Origin: JBAXGE01 sp044344145
Lineage (GTDB): Bacteria; Planctomycetota; Phycisphaerae; WQYP01
NCBI GenBank assembly: GCA_044344145.1
Contig: JBIJDM010000047.1
Coordinates: 1 to 14,471 of the forward strand
Direction: 5' to 3'
DNA length: 14,471 nt
The notes under the pieces are model-generated. The model saw nothing but the letters and a program-made list of their open reading frames with translations, was not told where the DNA came from and did no database searches. Of this stretch, positions 7,570 through 13,065 are shown piece after piece. The position numbers and the translations under genes are program-made. Each line of letters opens with the position of its first letter. Positions within the stretch are counted from its first letter, which is position 1.

Positions 7570-8754
7570 TTAGCTGGCTGCCAGGACTCCAAACGTCTGC
7601 CGGGCCACAATTAACTCTTCATCCGTCGGCAACACCCAGATTTGCACCCGGCTGTCCGCCGCATCAATCCGGCATTCACCCTTGGCGGTTTGATTCTTGC
7701 CGGCATCCAGACGGATACCCGCAAACTCCAAATCACTCAGGATGGCCGCCCGTACGCGTTGGGCGTGTTGACCGATGCCACCGGTAAAGGTGATGGCATC
7801 GGCCCCGTTCAGCGCTACCAGATACGCGCCGATATAGTGCCGCACCGCCTCGACCAGAACATCAATCGCCAGTTGCGCCCGGGCATTGCCCTGCGCTGCG
7901 GCTGCTTCCAGATCACGCATATCCTGCGATACACCGCTGATCCCCAGCAAACCGCCTTCTTTGCCCAACCGCTTGAACACCGTGTCCACGTCCAAACCGC
8001 TCTTGAGCAGTTTGAGCAGGGCAAAGGTATCAAAATCACCCACCCGCGCCGCGTGCGGCAGCCCGCTTTGGGCCGTCATGCCGAAGCTGTTCGCCACCGA
8101 CTTGCCATCCTTGATCGCACAGATACTGCTGGACCCACCGAGATGGCAATTGATAATCTTGCCGGCGGTGGGGGCGATCTGGGCCATGCGGGTGGCGATG
8201 TAACGATGACTGGCGCCATGGAAGCCATAGCGCCGGATGCCCAGCTTTTCCGTCCATTCATGGGGAATGGCATAGGTTTGCCGGGCCGGAGGGATATCCT
8301 GATGAAATGCGGTTTCAAACGCGGCCACCTGCGGAACCGCCGGCAGACGTTGGGCAAACGCACGCATCGCCGCCACATAGGGGGGATTGTGCGCCGGCGC
8401 CACATCGGCAAACTGTTCCATCACGCTGATCACATGGTCATCCACCCGCACCGCGCCACTGATCGGCCCACCGTGTACCGCCTTGAAGCCAATGGCTTGG
8501 ACGGCTTGGATGGAGGGGATAACCCCCAGAGTGACCAGTTCGTTCAGGTGCAGACTGATGGCCGCGCCATGATCGGCCAGCGCCGCCGTACCGGCCTTGC
8601 GGGTTTGTCCGGTCGGGGTTACCGACCAGGCACTGACCGCTTGTCCGATGCGGTCGGCATCCCCCTGCGCCAGCACCCGCTCCGACTTGGTATCCAAGTC
8701 ATAGAGCTTGTACTTAAAGCTGGTGGAACCGAGATTGGCGACGAGTATCAGCAT
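7570..8754 (-). CDS. Acetate/propionate kinase-like protein, divergent (probable acyl-phosphate:ADP kinase of the BMC pathway)
   Basis: 394-aa member of the acetokinase family (ASKHA fold), expected to make ATP from the acyl-phosphate produced by PduL, giving lactate or another acid. Conserved features are NLGSTSFK (7-14), VHGG (93-96), HNP (122-124), RYGFHGASHRYI (175-186), Arg237 in ARVGDFD, GGIGQH and TDEELIVARQT near the end. Several residues differ from canonical AckA. The essential Arg of HRVVHGG is Lys91, the catalytic Asp of FDTAFHQ is Glu147, and the Asn of HLGNG is Gly (HLGGSSS, 204-210). No encapsulation peptide is visible, so it probably acts in the cytosol. I withhold the symbol ackA because specificity is uncertain. 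Confidence 0.9.
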   Translation of the reverse strand: MLILVANLGSTSFKYKLYDLDTKSERVLAQGDADRIGQAVSAWSVTPTGQTRKAGTAALADHGAAISLHLNELVTLGVIPSIQAVQAIGFKAVHGGPISGAVRVDDHVISVMEQFADVAPAHNPPYVAAMRAFAQRLPAVPQVAAFETAFHQDIPPARQTYAIPHEWTEKLGIRRYGFHGASHRYIATRMAQIAPTAGKIINCHLGGSSSICAIKDGKSVANSFGMTAQSGLPHAARVGDFDTFALLKLLKSGLDVDTVFKRLGKEGGLLGISGVSQDMRDLEAAAAQGNARAQLAIDVLVEAVRHYIGAYLVALNGADAITFTGGIGQHAQRVRAAILSDLEFAGIRLDAGKNQTAKGECRIDAADSRVQIWVLPTDEELIVARQTFGVLAAS

Positions 8755-8779
8755 GCGTGCTTCCGCGTAGGCTCCGGTC

Positions 8780-9043
8780 TTAGAAGTTGTCCATCAGACC
8801 ATCATGGGGCCGGGCGATCACGTGGGCCGCGATCAGCTCGCCACTGCGCTGCGCCGCAGCCGCACCGGCATCCACGGCCGCTTTGACGCTGCCGACATCG
8901 CCACGCACGATGGTGGTGACATAAGCGCCGCCAATCTGGACGGTCTTGACCAACGAGACGTTGGCCGCTTTCAACATGGCATCGGTGGCTTCGATAATGC
9001 CGACCATGCCTTTGGTTTCGATCATTCCCAATGCTTGAGACAT
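8780..9043 (-). CDS. BMC-H shell hexamer (second paralogue, pore GGA)
   Basis: 87-aa BMC-domain shell protein: ALGMIETKGM, IVRGDVGSVKAAVDAG and VIARPHD are all present. The pore loop is IGGA (37-40), lacking the Ser/Asn of its paralogues and followed by Tyr, so pore size and chemistry should differ. The start is ATG 9043, because AGGAG at 9051-9055 gives a 7-base spacer; an in-frame ATG at 9049 would leave only one base. It is adjacent to the third BMC-H gene and probably arose from it by tandem duplication. The C-terminus is short (GLMDNF). Confidence 0.96.
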   Translation of the reverse strand: MSQALGMIETKGMVGIIEATDAMLKAANVSLVKTVQIGGAYVTTIVRGDVGSVKAAVDAGAAAAQRSGELIAAHVIARPHDGLMDNF

Positions 9044-9074
9044 TGTCATGCTCCTAAAAGAGTGGGGGGGCTGA

Positions 9075-9371
9075 TTACTTTTTGACCGCCGGAACTTTGG
9101 GCTTGGGCAGCATCTGGAACAGGTCCTCGTGCGGCCGGGCGATCACATGCGTCGCCAGCACTTCGCCGACCTTGGCGGCGGCTTCAGCGCCCGCATCCAC
9201 GGCGGCTTTCACTGCTCCGACATCGCCGACCACGAACGTGGTGACGATGCCCGAACCAATCTTGTCCCAGCCAACCATGGTCACGTTGGCCGCCTTGAGC
9301 ATTGCGTCGCTGCATTCGATCAGCGTGCTCAGGCCGCGGGCTTCTACCATTCCCAGGGCTTGTGTTGCCAT
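9075..9371 (-). CDS. BMC-H shell hexamer (third paralogue, pore GSG, basic C-terminal tail)
   Basis: 98-aa BMC-domain shell protein and the closest of the three to PduA: KIGSG pore loop (37-41), FVVGDVGAVKAAVDAG and HVIARPHEDLFQMLP. It ends in a Lys/Pro-rich tail (KPKVPAVKK) absent from the other two, which could project from the hexamer face. ATG 9371 has AGGAG 7 bases upstream. It is the first shell gene after pduL and, with that strong binding site, probably an abundant facet protein (inference). Confidence 0.96.
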   Translation of the reverse strand: MATQALGMVEARGLSTLIECSDAMLKAANVTMVGWDKIGSGIVTTFVVGDVGAVKAAVDAGAEAAAKVGEVLATHVIARPHEDLFQMLPKPKVPAVKK

Positions 9372-9428
9372 CTGCGCGCTCCTATAAAAGAGAAATCCTA
9401 CTAACGTTTACTCCACCGGACGGTCACG

Positions 9429-9445
9429 CGCCGCCCGCTGCGGCG
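9429..9445 (-). other. GC-rich hairpin after pduL
   Basis: CGCCGC/GCGGCG, a 6-bp perfect inverted repeat with a 5-base loop, sits 3 bases beyond the pduL stop and 57 bases before the next start. No U-tract follows on the minus strand, so it is more likely a stabilising or processing element than a terminator. It could help set different levels of enzyme and shell proteins. Confidence 0.35.
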
Positions 9446-9448
9446 TAA

Positions 9449-10129
9449 TTACTTCAACAATTCCATATGGGTGGACGAATCCAGATGACAGGCATTGCCC
9501 TCATCGGTGTCAATATGTATTTCCAGCTTCACCTTCGGGTGATACCGGACCCGCATGTTTTCCAGCGTGGCCCCGCAGGGACCGGCAATCCGCAACTTCA
9601 TCGCGTCGCCATCCTTGACCCCGTAATAGGCCATGTCCGCATCATTCATGTGCACGTGCCGGGCCGCCCGGATCACACCCTTGGTCAGCGTCAGCGCACC
9701 GGCCGGGCCGATCACCACGATCCCCGGCGTGCCTTCGATATCTCCGCTGATCCGCAGGGGTAGATCAATACCCATGAAGATGCCGTCGGTATAGCTCAGT
9801 TCAATCTGCGTCATCTTGCGGCAGGGGCCCAGAATCCGCACATTCGGAATCACGCGGTTGCGCGGCCCGATCAGCGTGACCAGTTGCTCGCTGGCAAACT
9901 CGCCTTCCTGATACAGGTCCTTGAGTTTGGTCAGTTTGCTGCCCTTGCCGAACAGTACTTCCAAATCTTCCTGAGTGATATGCATGTGGCGGGCCGAGAC
10001 ATTGACCACCAGCGGATTGGGCCCGCCGCTCTGTCCCGATGCCCGAAAGATGCGTCCTTCGTACTGCTGACGCAGCACTTGGCGGACGAGTTGTTCGACC
10101 AGTTTCCGATCCAGTGTAGACGATTGCAT
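9449..10129 (-). CDS. pduL: PduL-type phosphate acyltransferase, BMC-targeted
   Basis: 226-aa phosphotransacylase of the PduL family, unrelated to Pta, which converts acyl-CoA plus phosphate to acyl-phosphate and recycles CoA inside the compartment. The two half-barrels carry the metal-binding histidines: His48 and His50 in SARHMHIT, His158 and His160 in AARHVHMNDADM, and His205 in EIHIDTDE. The N-terminus (LDRKLVEQLVRQVLRQQY, 6-23) is an amphipathic helix with a Gly/Ser/Pro linker to about 39, as in PduL encapsulation peptides. Length fits the family (about 210-230). ATG 10129 has AGGA 8 bases upstream. As first gene of the operon it lies directly below the control region. Assignment is firm; lactyl-CoA as substrate is inferred from context. 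Confidence 0.95.
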   Translation of the reverse strand: MQSSTLDRKLVEQLVRQVLRQQYEGRIFRASGQSGGPNPLVVNVSARHMHITQEDLEVLFGKGSKLTKLKDLYQEGEFASEQLVTLIGPRNRVIPNVRILGPCRKMTQIELSYTDGIFMGIDLPLRISGDIEGTPGIVVIGPAGALTLTKGVIRAARHVHMNDADMAYYGVKDGDAMKLRIAGPCGATLENMRVRYHPKVKLEIHIDTDEGNACHLDSSTHMELLK

Positions 10130-10167
10130 ACGTCGCTTCCTGTGGTAATGATTCCAGTCAATATGCC

Positions 10168-10184
10168 AAGATTTGGCAAATCTT
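10168..10184. promoter_or_regulatory. Perfect 17-base palindrome, candidate operator
   Basis: AAGATTT-GGC-AAATCTT is a perfect 7-bp inverted repeat about 40 bases before the pduL start, in the predicted leader of the BMC operon. Its position and symmetry fit an operator, with the operon's own DeoR-family protein as first candidate. Its inner half-site ATTTG/CAAAT resembles that of the inverted repeat at 10221-10248. Confidence 0.5.
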
Positions 10185-10220
10185 TCCAGAAGTTACCATA
10201 ACTTGCCGTCCCATGCAAGA

Positions 10221-10248
10221 GAATTTGCACCTGTTTCCAGACAAATTC
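10221..10248. promoter_or_regulatory. Spaced inverted repeat GAATTTG/CAAATTC
   Basis: Seven-base arms GAATTTG (10221-10227) and CAAATTC (10242-10248) are separated by 14 bases. The arms share the AATTTG/CAAATT core with the palindrome at 10168-10184, suggesting a second binding site for the same regulator. It could also be an RNA hairpin in the leader. Confidence 0.4.
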
Positions 10249-10273
10249 CAGCCCATGCTGACAGAGTCGTATT

Positions 10274-10302
10274 TTTATATATGCAAATGCGAAATATGCC
10301 AT
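10274..10302 (-). promoter_or_regulatory. Candidate sigma70-type promoter of the BMC operon
   Basis: On the minus strand, ATGGCA (-35, 10302-10297) and TATAAA (-10, 10279-10274) are separated by 17 bases. A transcript would start near 10267 and have a leader of roughly 135 bases holding both inverted repeats. The -35 match is moderate. Sigma-factor preferences of this organism are unknown. Confidence 0.4.
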
Positions 10303-10340
10303 TTCCCGCCTCACACCCGCAAAATCTGGCCACATTTCAC

Positions 10341-10369
10341 TTGAGCCCAATCCTGGCGGGGACTAAACT
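10341..10369 (+). promoter_or_regulatory. Candidate promoter of the divergent small gene
   Basis: TTGAGC (10341-10346) and TAAACT (10364-10369) are spaced by 17 bases, about 60 bases before the ATG at 10429. A TATAAG at 10398-10403 is an alternative -10 element, but its best -35 match (GGGACA) is 19 bases away. Confidence 0.33.
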
Positions 10370-10380
10370 AAAGGGACAAA

Positions 10381-10409
10381 GCGTACTAAAACAGTTCTAT
10401 AAGGTACGC
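10381..10409. promoter_or_regulatory. Inverted repeat GCGTAC/GTACGC before the small gene
   Basis: Six-base arms at 10381-10386 and 10404-10409 are separated by 17 bases that include TATAAG. A 10-bp palindrome CCATATATGG (10409-10418) follows directly and abuts the GGAG ribosome binding site. Together these could form an operator or a leader structure controlling the 72-aa gene. Chance cannot be excluded. Confidence 0.3.
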
Positions 10410-10428
10410 CATATATGGAGTTATCGTT

Positions 10429-10647
10429 ATGACCCTTGACCGCAACGCTGCCCAGCATCTCCAACCCGACCTGTCGCGTCCCCTGAACATGGTGGACCCC
10501 GCCAGCATTGCGGTGGCCCAGCGCCTCGAAGAACGCTTTGAACAAGCCCGCTGCCGCAACTGGATCACCGACCGCATGTTGGAAGAGTACCAGCACCAGT
10601 TCAACTGCTCGCGTCAAGAAGCCATCAGCAGCCTGCTGGGCGAATAA
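10429..10647 (+). CDS. Small protein of unknown function, divergent from the BMC operon
   Basis: 72-aa predicted protein I do not recognise. ATG 10429 has GGAG 8 bases upstream. The gene is followed by a hairpin terminator 26 bases after the stop, so it has the layout of a complete single-gene unit. The N-terminal third is Pro/Asn-containing and probably disordered. Residues 24-72 look like two or three helices (SIAVAQRLEERFEQARCR, WITDRMLEEYQHQF, SRQEAISSLLGE), with two cysteines (41 and 60). No signal peptide or membrane segment is visible. It shares its control region with the BMC operon, so co-regulation is possible. Coding status rests on the binding site, codon pattern and terminator. 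Confidence 0.68.
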   Translation: MTLDRNAAQHLQPDLSRPLNMVDPASIAVAQRLEERFEQARCRNWITDRMLEEYQHQFNCSRQEAISSLLGE

Positions 10648-10666
10648 CTATTTCTCGTTGGTAAAC

Positions 10667-10710
10667 AAAAAAGGGCGGTAGTCTCACCAGACTACCGCCA
10701 TCATGTTTTT
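10667..10710. terminator. Bidirectional intrinsic terminator
   Basis: GGCGGTAGTCT (10674-10684), loop CACC and AGACTACCGCC (10689-10699) form a perfect 11-bp stem. On the minus strand it is followed after one base by six U (10672-10667), a strong terminator for anything transcribed leftward through the ADP-ribosylglycohydrolase remnant. On the plus strand five T follow six bases after the stem, a weaker terminator for the 72-aa gene. Confidence 0.88.
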
Positions 10711-10722
10711 AGACAGTCCGGC

Positions 10723-11245
10723 TTATCCCACCGGTCCCACGGTCACCGGGCCATAGGCGCAGCGGCCTTCTTCGACGATCAGGCCGATGGTGCCGTCGGT
10801 TAGGGTGTCTTTCGTGTCGGTAAGATCGAATACCAGCACATCATCCACCCAGCCCCGCAGGCGCGGGCCGTTTATTTCCAAGGCCAGTTTATAGGTCTTG
10901 GTCACTTCCCAATTCAGGGGTTTTTCCGCCAGTACCACGGTGTCGTTAAGCGCTTTGACCAGTTGGATACGGCCATTGGGGGCGAAACGCACGGCGTAAT
11001 AGCGCCGCATGCCATGAACCCGTGCGGCTAGGCCGGCGGAGGAAGGTGAAGGTGCCGGTGATGTCGTCGTCGGTGACGATGAGCGGGAGTTTGCGGGTGT
11101 GGTGGATGTAGTAGGTGACCTCGCCGAACTCTTTGATGAGGCGCTCAAAGGAGCAGCCTTCGATGGGGCGGCCGAGATAGACGCCGATGATCTTGCCCAA
11201 GACGCCAGCATAGACGCGCGACAAGTAATCCTGAGGAATCGCCAT
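10723..11245 (-). pseudogene. ADP-ribosylglycohydrolase-family remnant with out-of-frame internal deletion
   Basis: From ATG 11245 the frame encodes a clear N-terminus of an ADP-ribosylglycohydrolase (DraG/ARH-type) protein: DYLSRVYAGVLGKIIGVYLG and, at 57-71, IVTDDDITGTFTFLRR with the metal-binding DDD. Near bases 11031-11041 the homology stops and a different frame takes over, encoding about 105 residues (GLAARVHGMRRYYAV ... VEEGRCAYGPVTVGPVG). These resemble a beta-sandwich domain found at the C-terminus of long members of the same family. Several hundred central residues appear to be missing and the two parts are out of frame. Translation from 11245 would give 99 residues ending at 10946, the last 28 aberrant. 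The original enzyme would have removed ADP-ribose from a target. A sequencing or assembly error is the main alternative. Both ends are preserved, suggesting a recent event. Confidence 0.78.
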
Positions 11246-11487
11246 GAGGATACATCCTATCGCACGGGTATGGTTCCGGGGGGAACGCATACGAGGTTAG
11301 GCACCTGAACAATAAACGCGAAGGCGGGGAGCGTAACGCCAAGACGGTGGGGACGTCGAGTGGTATCGCAGGTTTTGGACCTGCGACTATCACCCCGGCC
11401 ATCTCTCGGGGGTAGAGGGATTACGACTTGGGGTACGGGGGAGTCGGCCTGGGGGGCCGAATGCCGATGGGGCGTCGGCACCACGTT

Positions 11488-11511
11488 GGGACGGGGGGAG
11501 GGCATGGCGGG
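11488..11511 (+). other. G-quadruplex motif
   Basis: G-runs at 11488-11490, 11493-11498, 11500-11502 and 11509-11511 meet the simple four-tract rule for a plus-strand G-quadruplex. It lies about 65-85 bases before yicC. Formation is a prediction only. Confidence 0.45.
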
Positions 11512-11528
11512 ATGCCCATGGTACGTGC

Positions 11529-11552
11529 GGGGGCGGGTTGCGGGATGGGGGG
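11529..11552 (+). other. G-quadruplex motif overlapping the yicC promoter
   Basis: G-runs of 5, 3, 3 and 6 (11529-11533, 11535-11537, 11542-11544, 11547-11552) with loops of 1-4 bases give a strong four-tract motif. It overlaps the proposed -35 box and spacer of the yicC promoter, so folding could affect transcription start. Formation is a prediction only. Confidence 0.5.
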
Positions 11553-11566
11553 AAATCGCGTATTCT
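11538..11566 (+). promoter_or_regulatory. Candidate yicC-operon promoter
   Basis: TTGCGG (11538-11543) and TATTCT (11561-11566) are spaced by exactly 17 bases. Transcription would start about 11573, only about two bases before the ATG, so the mRNA would be nearly leaderless. No Shine-Dalgarno sequence lies before ATG 11575, which agrees. Confidence 0.5.
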
Positions 11567-11574
11567 GCGCGGTT

Positions 11575-12459
11575 ATGATTCGATCCATGACTGGTTTTGG
11601 CTCGGCCCGACTTGACCGCCCCGAATTTTCGTGTGCGGTGGAGGTGCGCAGTGTCAATAATCGCTTTCTGAAAACTTCGATTCGGCTGCCTGACATGCTT
11701 TCGGCATTGGAGCCGGAGGTGGAGAGTTTGCTGCGGCAGGCGCTGGCGCGGGGGTCGGTGACGTTGGCGGTATCGGTACGGGATGAGCGGGCGAGTTCGG
11801 CCGTGCGGGTCAACCGGATACTGCTGGATAAGTATGCCCAGGAATTGTTGGCGTTGGCGGAGCGGATGGACTTGCCGCGGCAGCAGGATTTGACGGGTTT
11901 GCTGGCCTTGCCGGGGGTGTGCGAGCCGGAGGCCGGGGTGGAGAATTTTTTCGAGCAGCACCGGGGCGAGATATTGGAGATGATCGGGGTGGCGGTAGCG
12001 AATATGCAGGATATGCGGGCGACGGAAGGGGCGGTTTTGCGGGCAGATTTGGACAAGCATTTGGGGGTGATCGAGGGGGCGTTGGAGCAGATCCGGATAG
12101 TGGCACCGGGGGTGCCGAAACTGTATTTTGAGCGGTTGCGGCTGCGGGTGGAGCAATTACTCACAGATGCGAAATATACCTTGAATGATCAGGATTTGGT
12201 CAAGGAAGTGGCGGTATTTGCCGATCGGGCGGATATCAGCGAGGAAATTTCGCGCTTGGGTGGGCATATTGGGCATTTCCGGACGGTGTGCATGCAGGAG
12301 GAGCAATCGGGGCGTAAGCTGGACTTTTTGGCGCAGGAAATGTTGCGCGAGGCCAACACAATTGGCTCAAAAGCGAATGATGCGACGATTACCCAGCATA
12401 CGGTGGATATCAAGAGTGCAATTGACCGAATCAAAGAACAAGTGCAAAACGTGGAGTAA
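11575..12459 (+). CDS. yicC: YicC-family endoribonuclease
   Basis: 294-aa YicC protein, a cytoplasmic endoribonuclease family involved in RNA turnover in E. coli. It begins with the hallmark MIRSMTGFG, followed by EVRSVNNRFL (YicC-like N-terminal domain). It ends with the DUF1732 signature KLDFLAQEMLREANTIGSKA and a helix running to the stop. Length matches E. coli YicC (about 287). ATG 11575 is fixed by that canonical N-terminus; upstream codons are low-complexity. It heads a yicC-gmk-rpoZ-coaC order common in bacteria. Codons end mostly in G (TTG, GCG, GTG, GGG), unlike the C-ending style of the GH42 and BMC genes. Confidence 0.95.
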   Translation: MIRSMTGFGSARLDRPEFSCAVEVRSVNNRFLKTSIRLPDMLSALEPEVESLLRQALARGSVTLAVSVRDERASSAVRVNRILLDKYAQELLALAERMDLPRQQDLTGLLALPGVCEPEAGVENFFEQHRGEILEMIGVAVANMQDMRATEGAVLRADLDKHLGVIEGALEQIRIVAPGVPKLYFERLRLRVEQLLTDAKYTLNDQDLVKEVAVFADRADISEEISRLGGHIGHFRTVCMQEEQSGRKLDFLAQEMLREANTIGSKANDATITQHTVDIKSAIDRIKEQVQNVE

Positions 12460-12465
12460 GCGGGC

Positions 12466-13044
12466 GTGGCCAAGGGTAAGTTAATCATGGTCTCCGGCCC
12501 GTCCGGGGCGGGTAAGTCCACTATTTGTCGGATTTTGGCGGAGCGTTTGCCGGCGGAATTTGCGGTTTCGGCCACGACACGGGCGGCCAAACCGCAGGAT
12601 GCGATCGGGAAGCGGTACCAGTTTGTGACGCAGGCGGAGTTTCAGGAATTACTTGCAAAAAAAGCCTTTTTAGAATATGCTGAAGTGTTCGGCAACTGGT
12701 ATGGCACGTTGCGTGCGCCGGTAGTTGAGGCGTTGGAAGCCGGCCGGCTGGTGCTTCTGGAAATCGATGTCCAGGGCGCGAACCAGGTCAAGCGGATGAT
12801 GCCGGAGGTCTTGGGCGTGTTTATCCTGCCGCCCGATGTGACGGCGTTGGCGGCGCGGTTACAGTCGCGCGGCCGTGATGACGCGGCGACGATCCAGCGG
12901 CGGTTGGCCGAGGCGCAGCGCGAGATGGAATTTGCCTGGGCGTCGGGCGTGTACGATGTGATGGTGATGAATGCGGACCTGACGCAGGCCGTGAACGAGA
13001 TTATTGCGGTGGTGGAGCAGAGTCTCCGGACACCGAAGCAGTAA
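12466..13044 (+). CDS. gmk: Guanylate kinase
   Basis: 192-aa ATP:GMP phosphotransferase of purine nucleotide synthesis, cytosolic. The P-loop GPSGAGKST is at 11-19. The GMP-binding region has Ser35 and Arg39 in SATTR, Tyr51 in KRYQFV, Glu70 in FLEYAE and Tyr79 in NWYGT. The usual second Arg of TTRxPR is Lys42, a conservative change. The lid and helix LQSRGRDDAATIQRRL follow. GTG 12466 is the start, with GGAG 9 bases upstream inside the end of yicC, implying coupling. Length is slightly below the typical 200-207. Confidence 0.96.
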   Translation: MAKGKLIMVSGPSGAGKSTICRILAERLPAEFAVSATTRAAKPQDAIGKRYQFVTQAEFQELLAKKAFLEYAEVFGNWYGTLRAPVVEALEAGRLVLLEIDVQGANQVKRMMPEVLGVFILPPDVTALAARLQSRGRDDAATIQRRLAEAQREMEFAWASGVYDVMVMNADLTQAVNEIIAVVEQSLRTPKQ

Positions 13045-13065
13045 AGTTTTTAGGAGATGCCGACC

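Larger units (their letters stand above)
11246..11574. other. Non-coding G-rich intergenic region with several hairpins
   Basis: No convincing gene is present; the in-frame extension upstream of yicC is Gly-rich and unlike a protein. Inverted repeats include GTATGGTTCC/GGAACGCATAC with one bulged base (11268-11292), TCGCAGGT/ACCTGCGA with a 5-base loop (11366-11386) and TGCCGA/TCGGCA (11462-11480). None has a U-tract. From about 11420 onward the plus strand is dominated by G-runs. It probably holds the 5' signals of both flanking units. Confidence 0.6.

Noticed and set aside
7642..8886. 414-codon open frame on the plus strand opposite the AckA-like gene
   Set aside because: Shadow of a gene with clear acetokinase motifs on the other strand; the composition is Arg/His-rich and unlike a protein family.
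9075..10129. Carboxysome or ethanolamine/B12-dependent propanediol compartment
   Set aside because: There is no RuBisCO, carbonic anhydrase, ethanolamine lyase, diol dehydratase or glycyl-radical enzyme. The class II aldolase and DeoR gene point to the deoxy-sugar aldolase type.
10173..10439. 88-codon open frame on the plus strand in the BMC control region
   Set aside because: No ribosome binding site or recognisable pattern. It runs through the promoter and inverted-repeat region and overlaps the better-supported 72-aa gene.
10946..11290. Two separate small genes at 10723-11211 and 10946-11290
   Set aside because: The two frames match the N- and C-terminal ends of one ADP-ribosylglycohydrolase-type protein, so a single broken gene explains them better.
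11428..11574. A 49-residue N-terminal extension of YicC
   Set aside because: The extension is Gly/Met-rich with no conservation pattern, while MIRSMTGFG is the canonical YicC start.
11257..12156. 299-codon open frame on the minus strand opposite yicC
   Set aside because: Low-complexity Pro/His/Arg translation, antisense to yicC and its G-rich upstream region.
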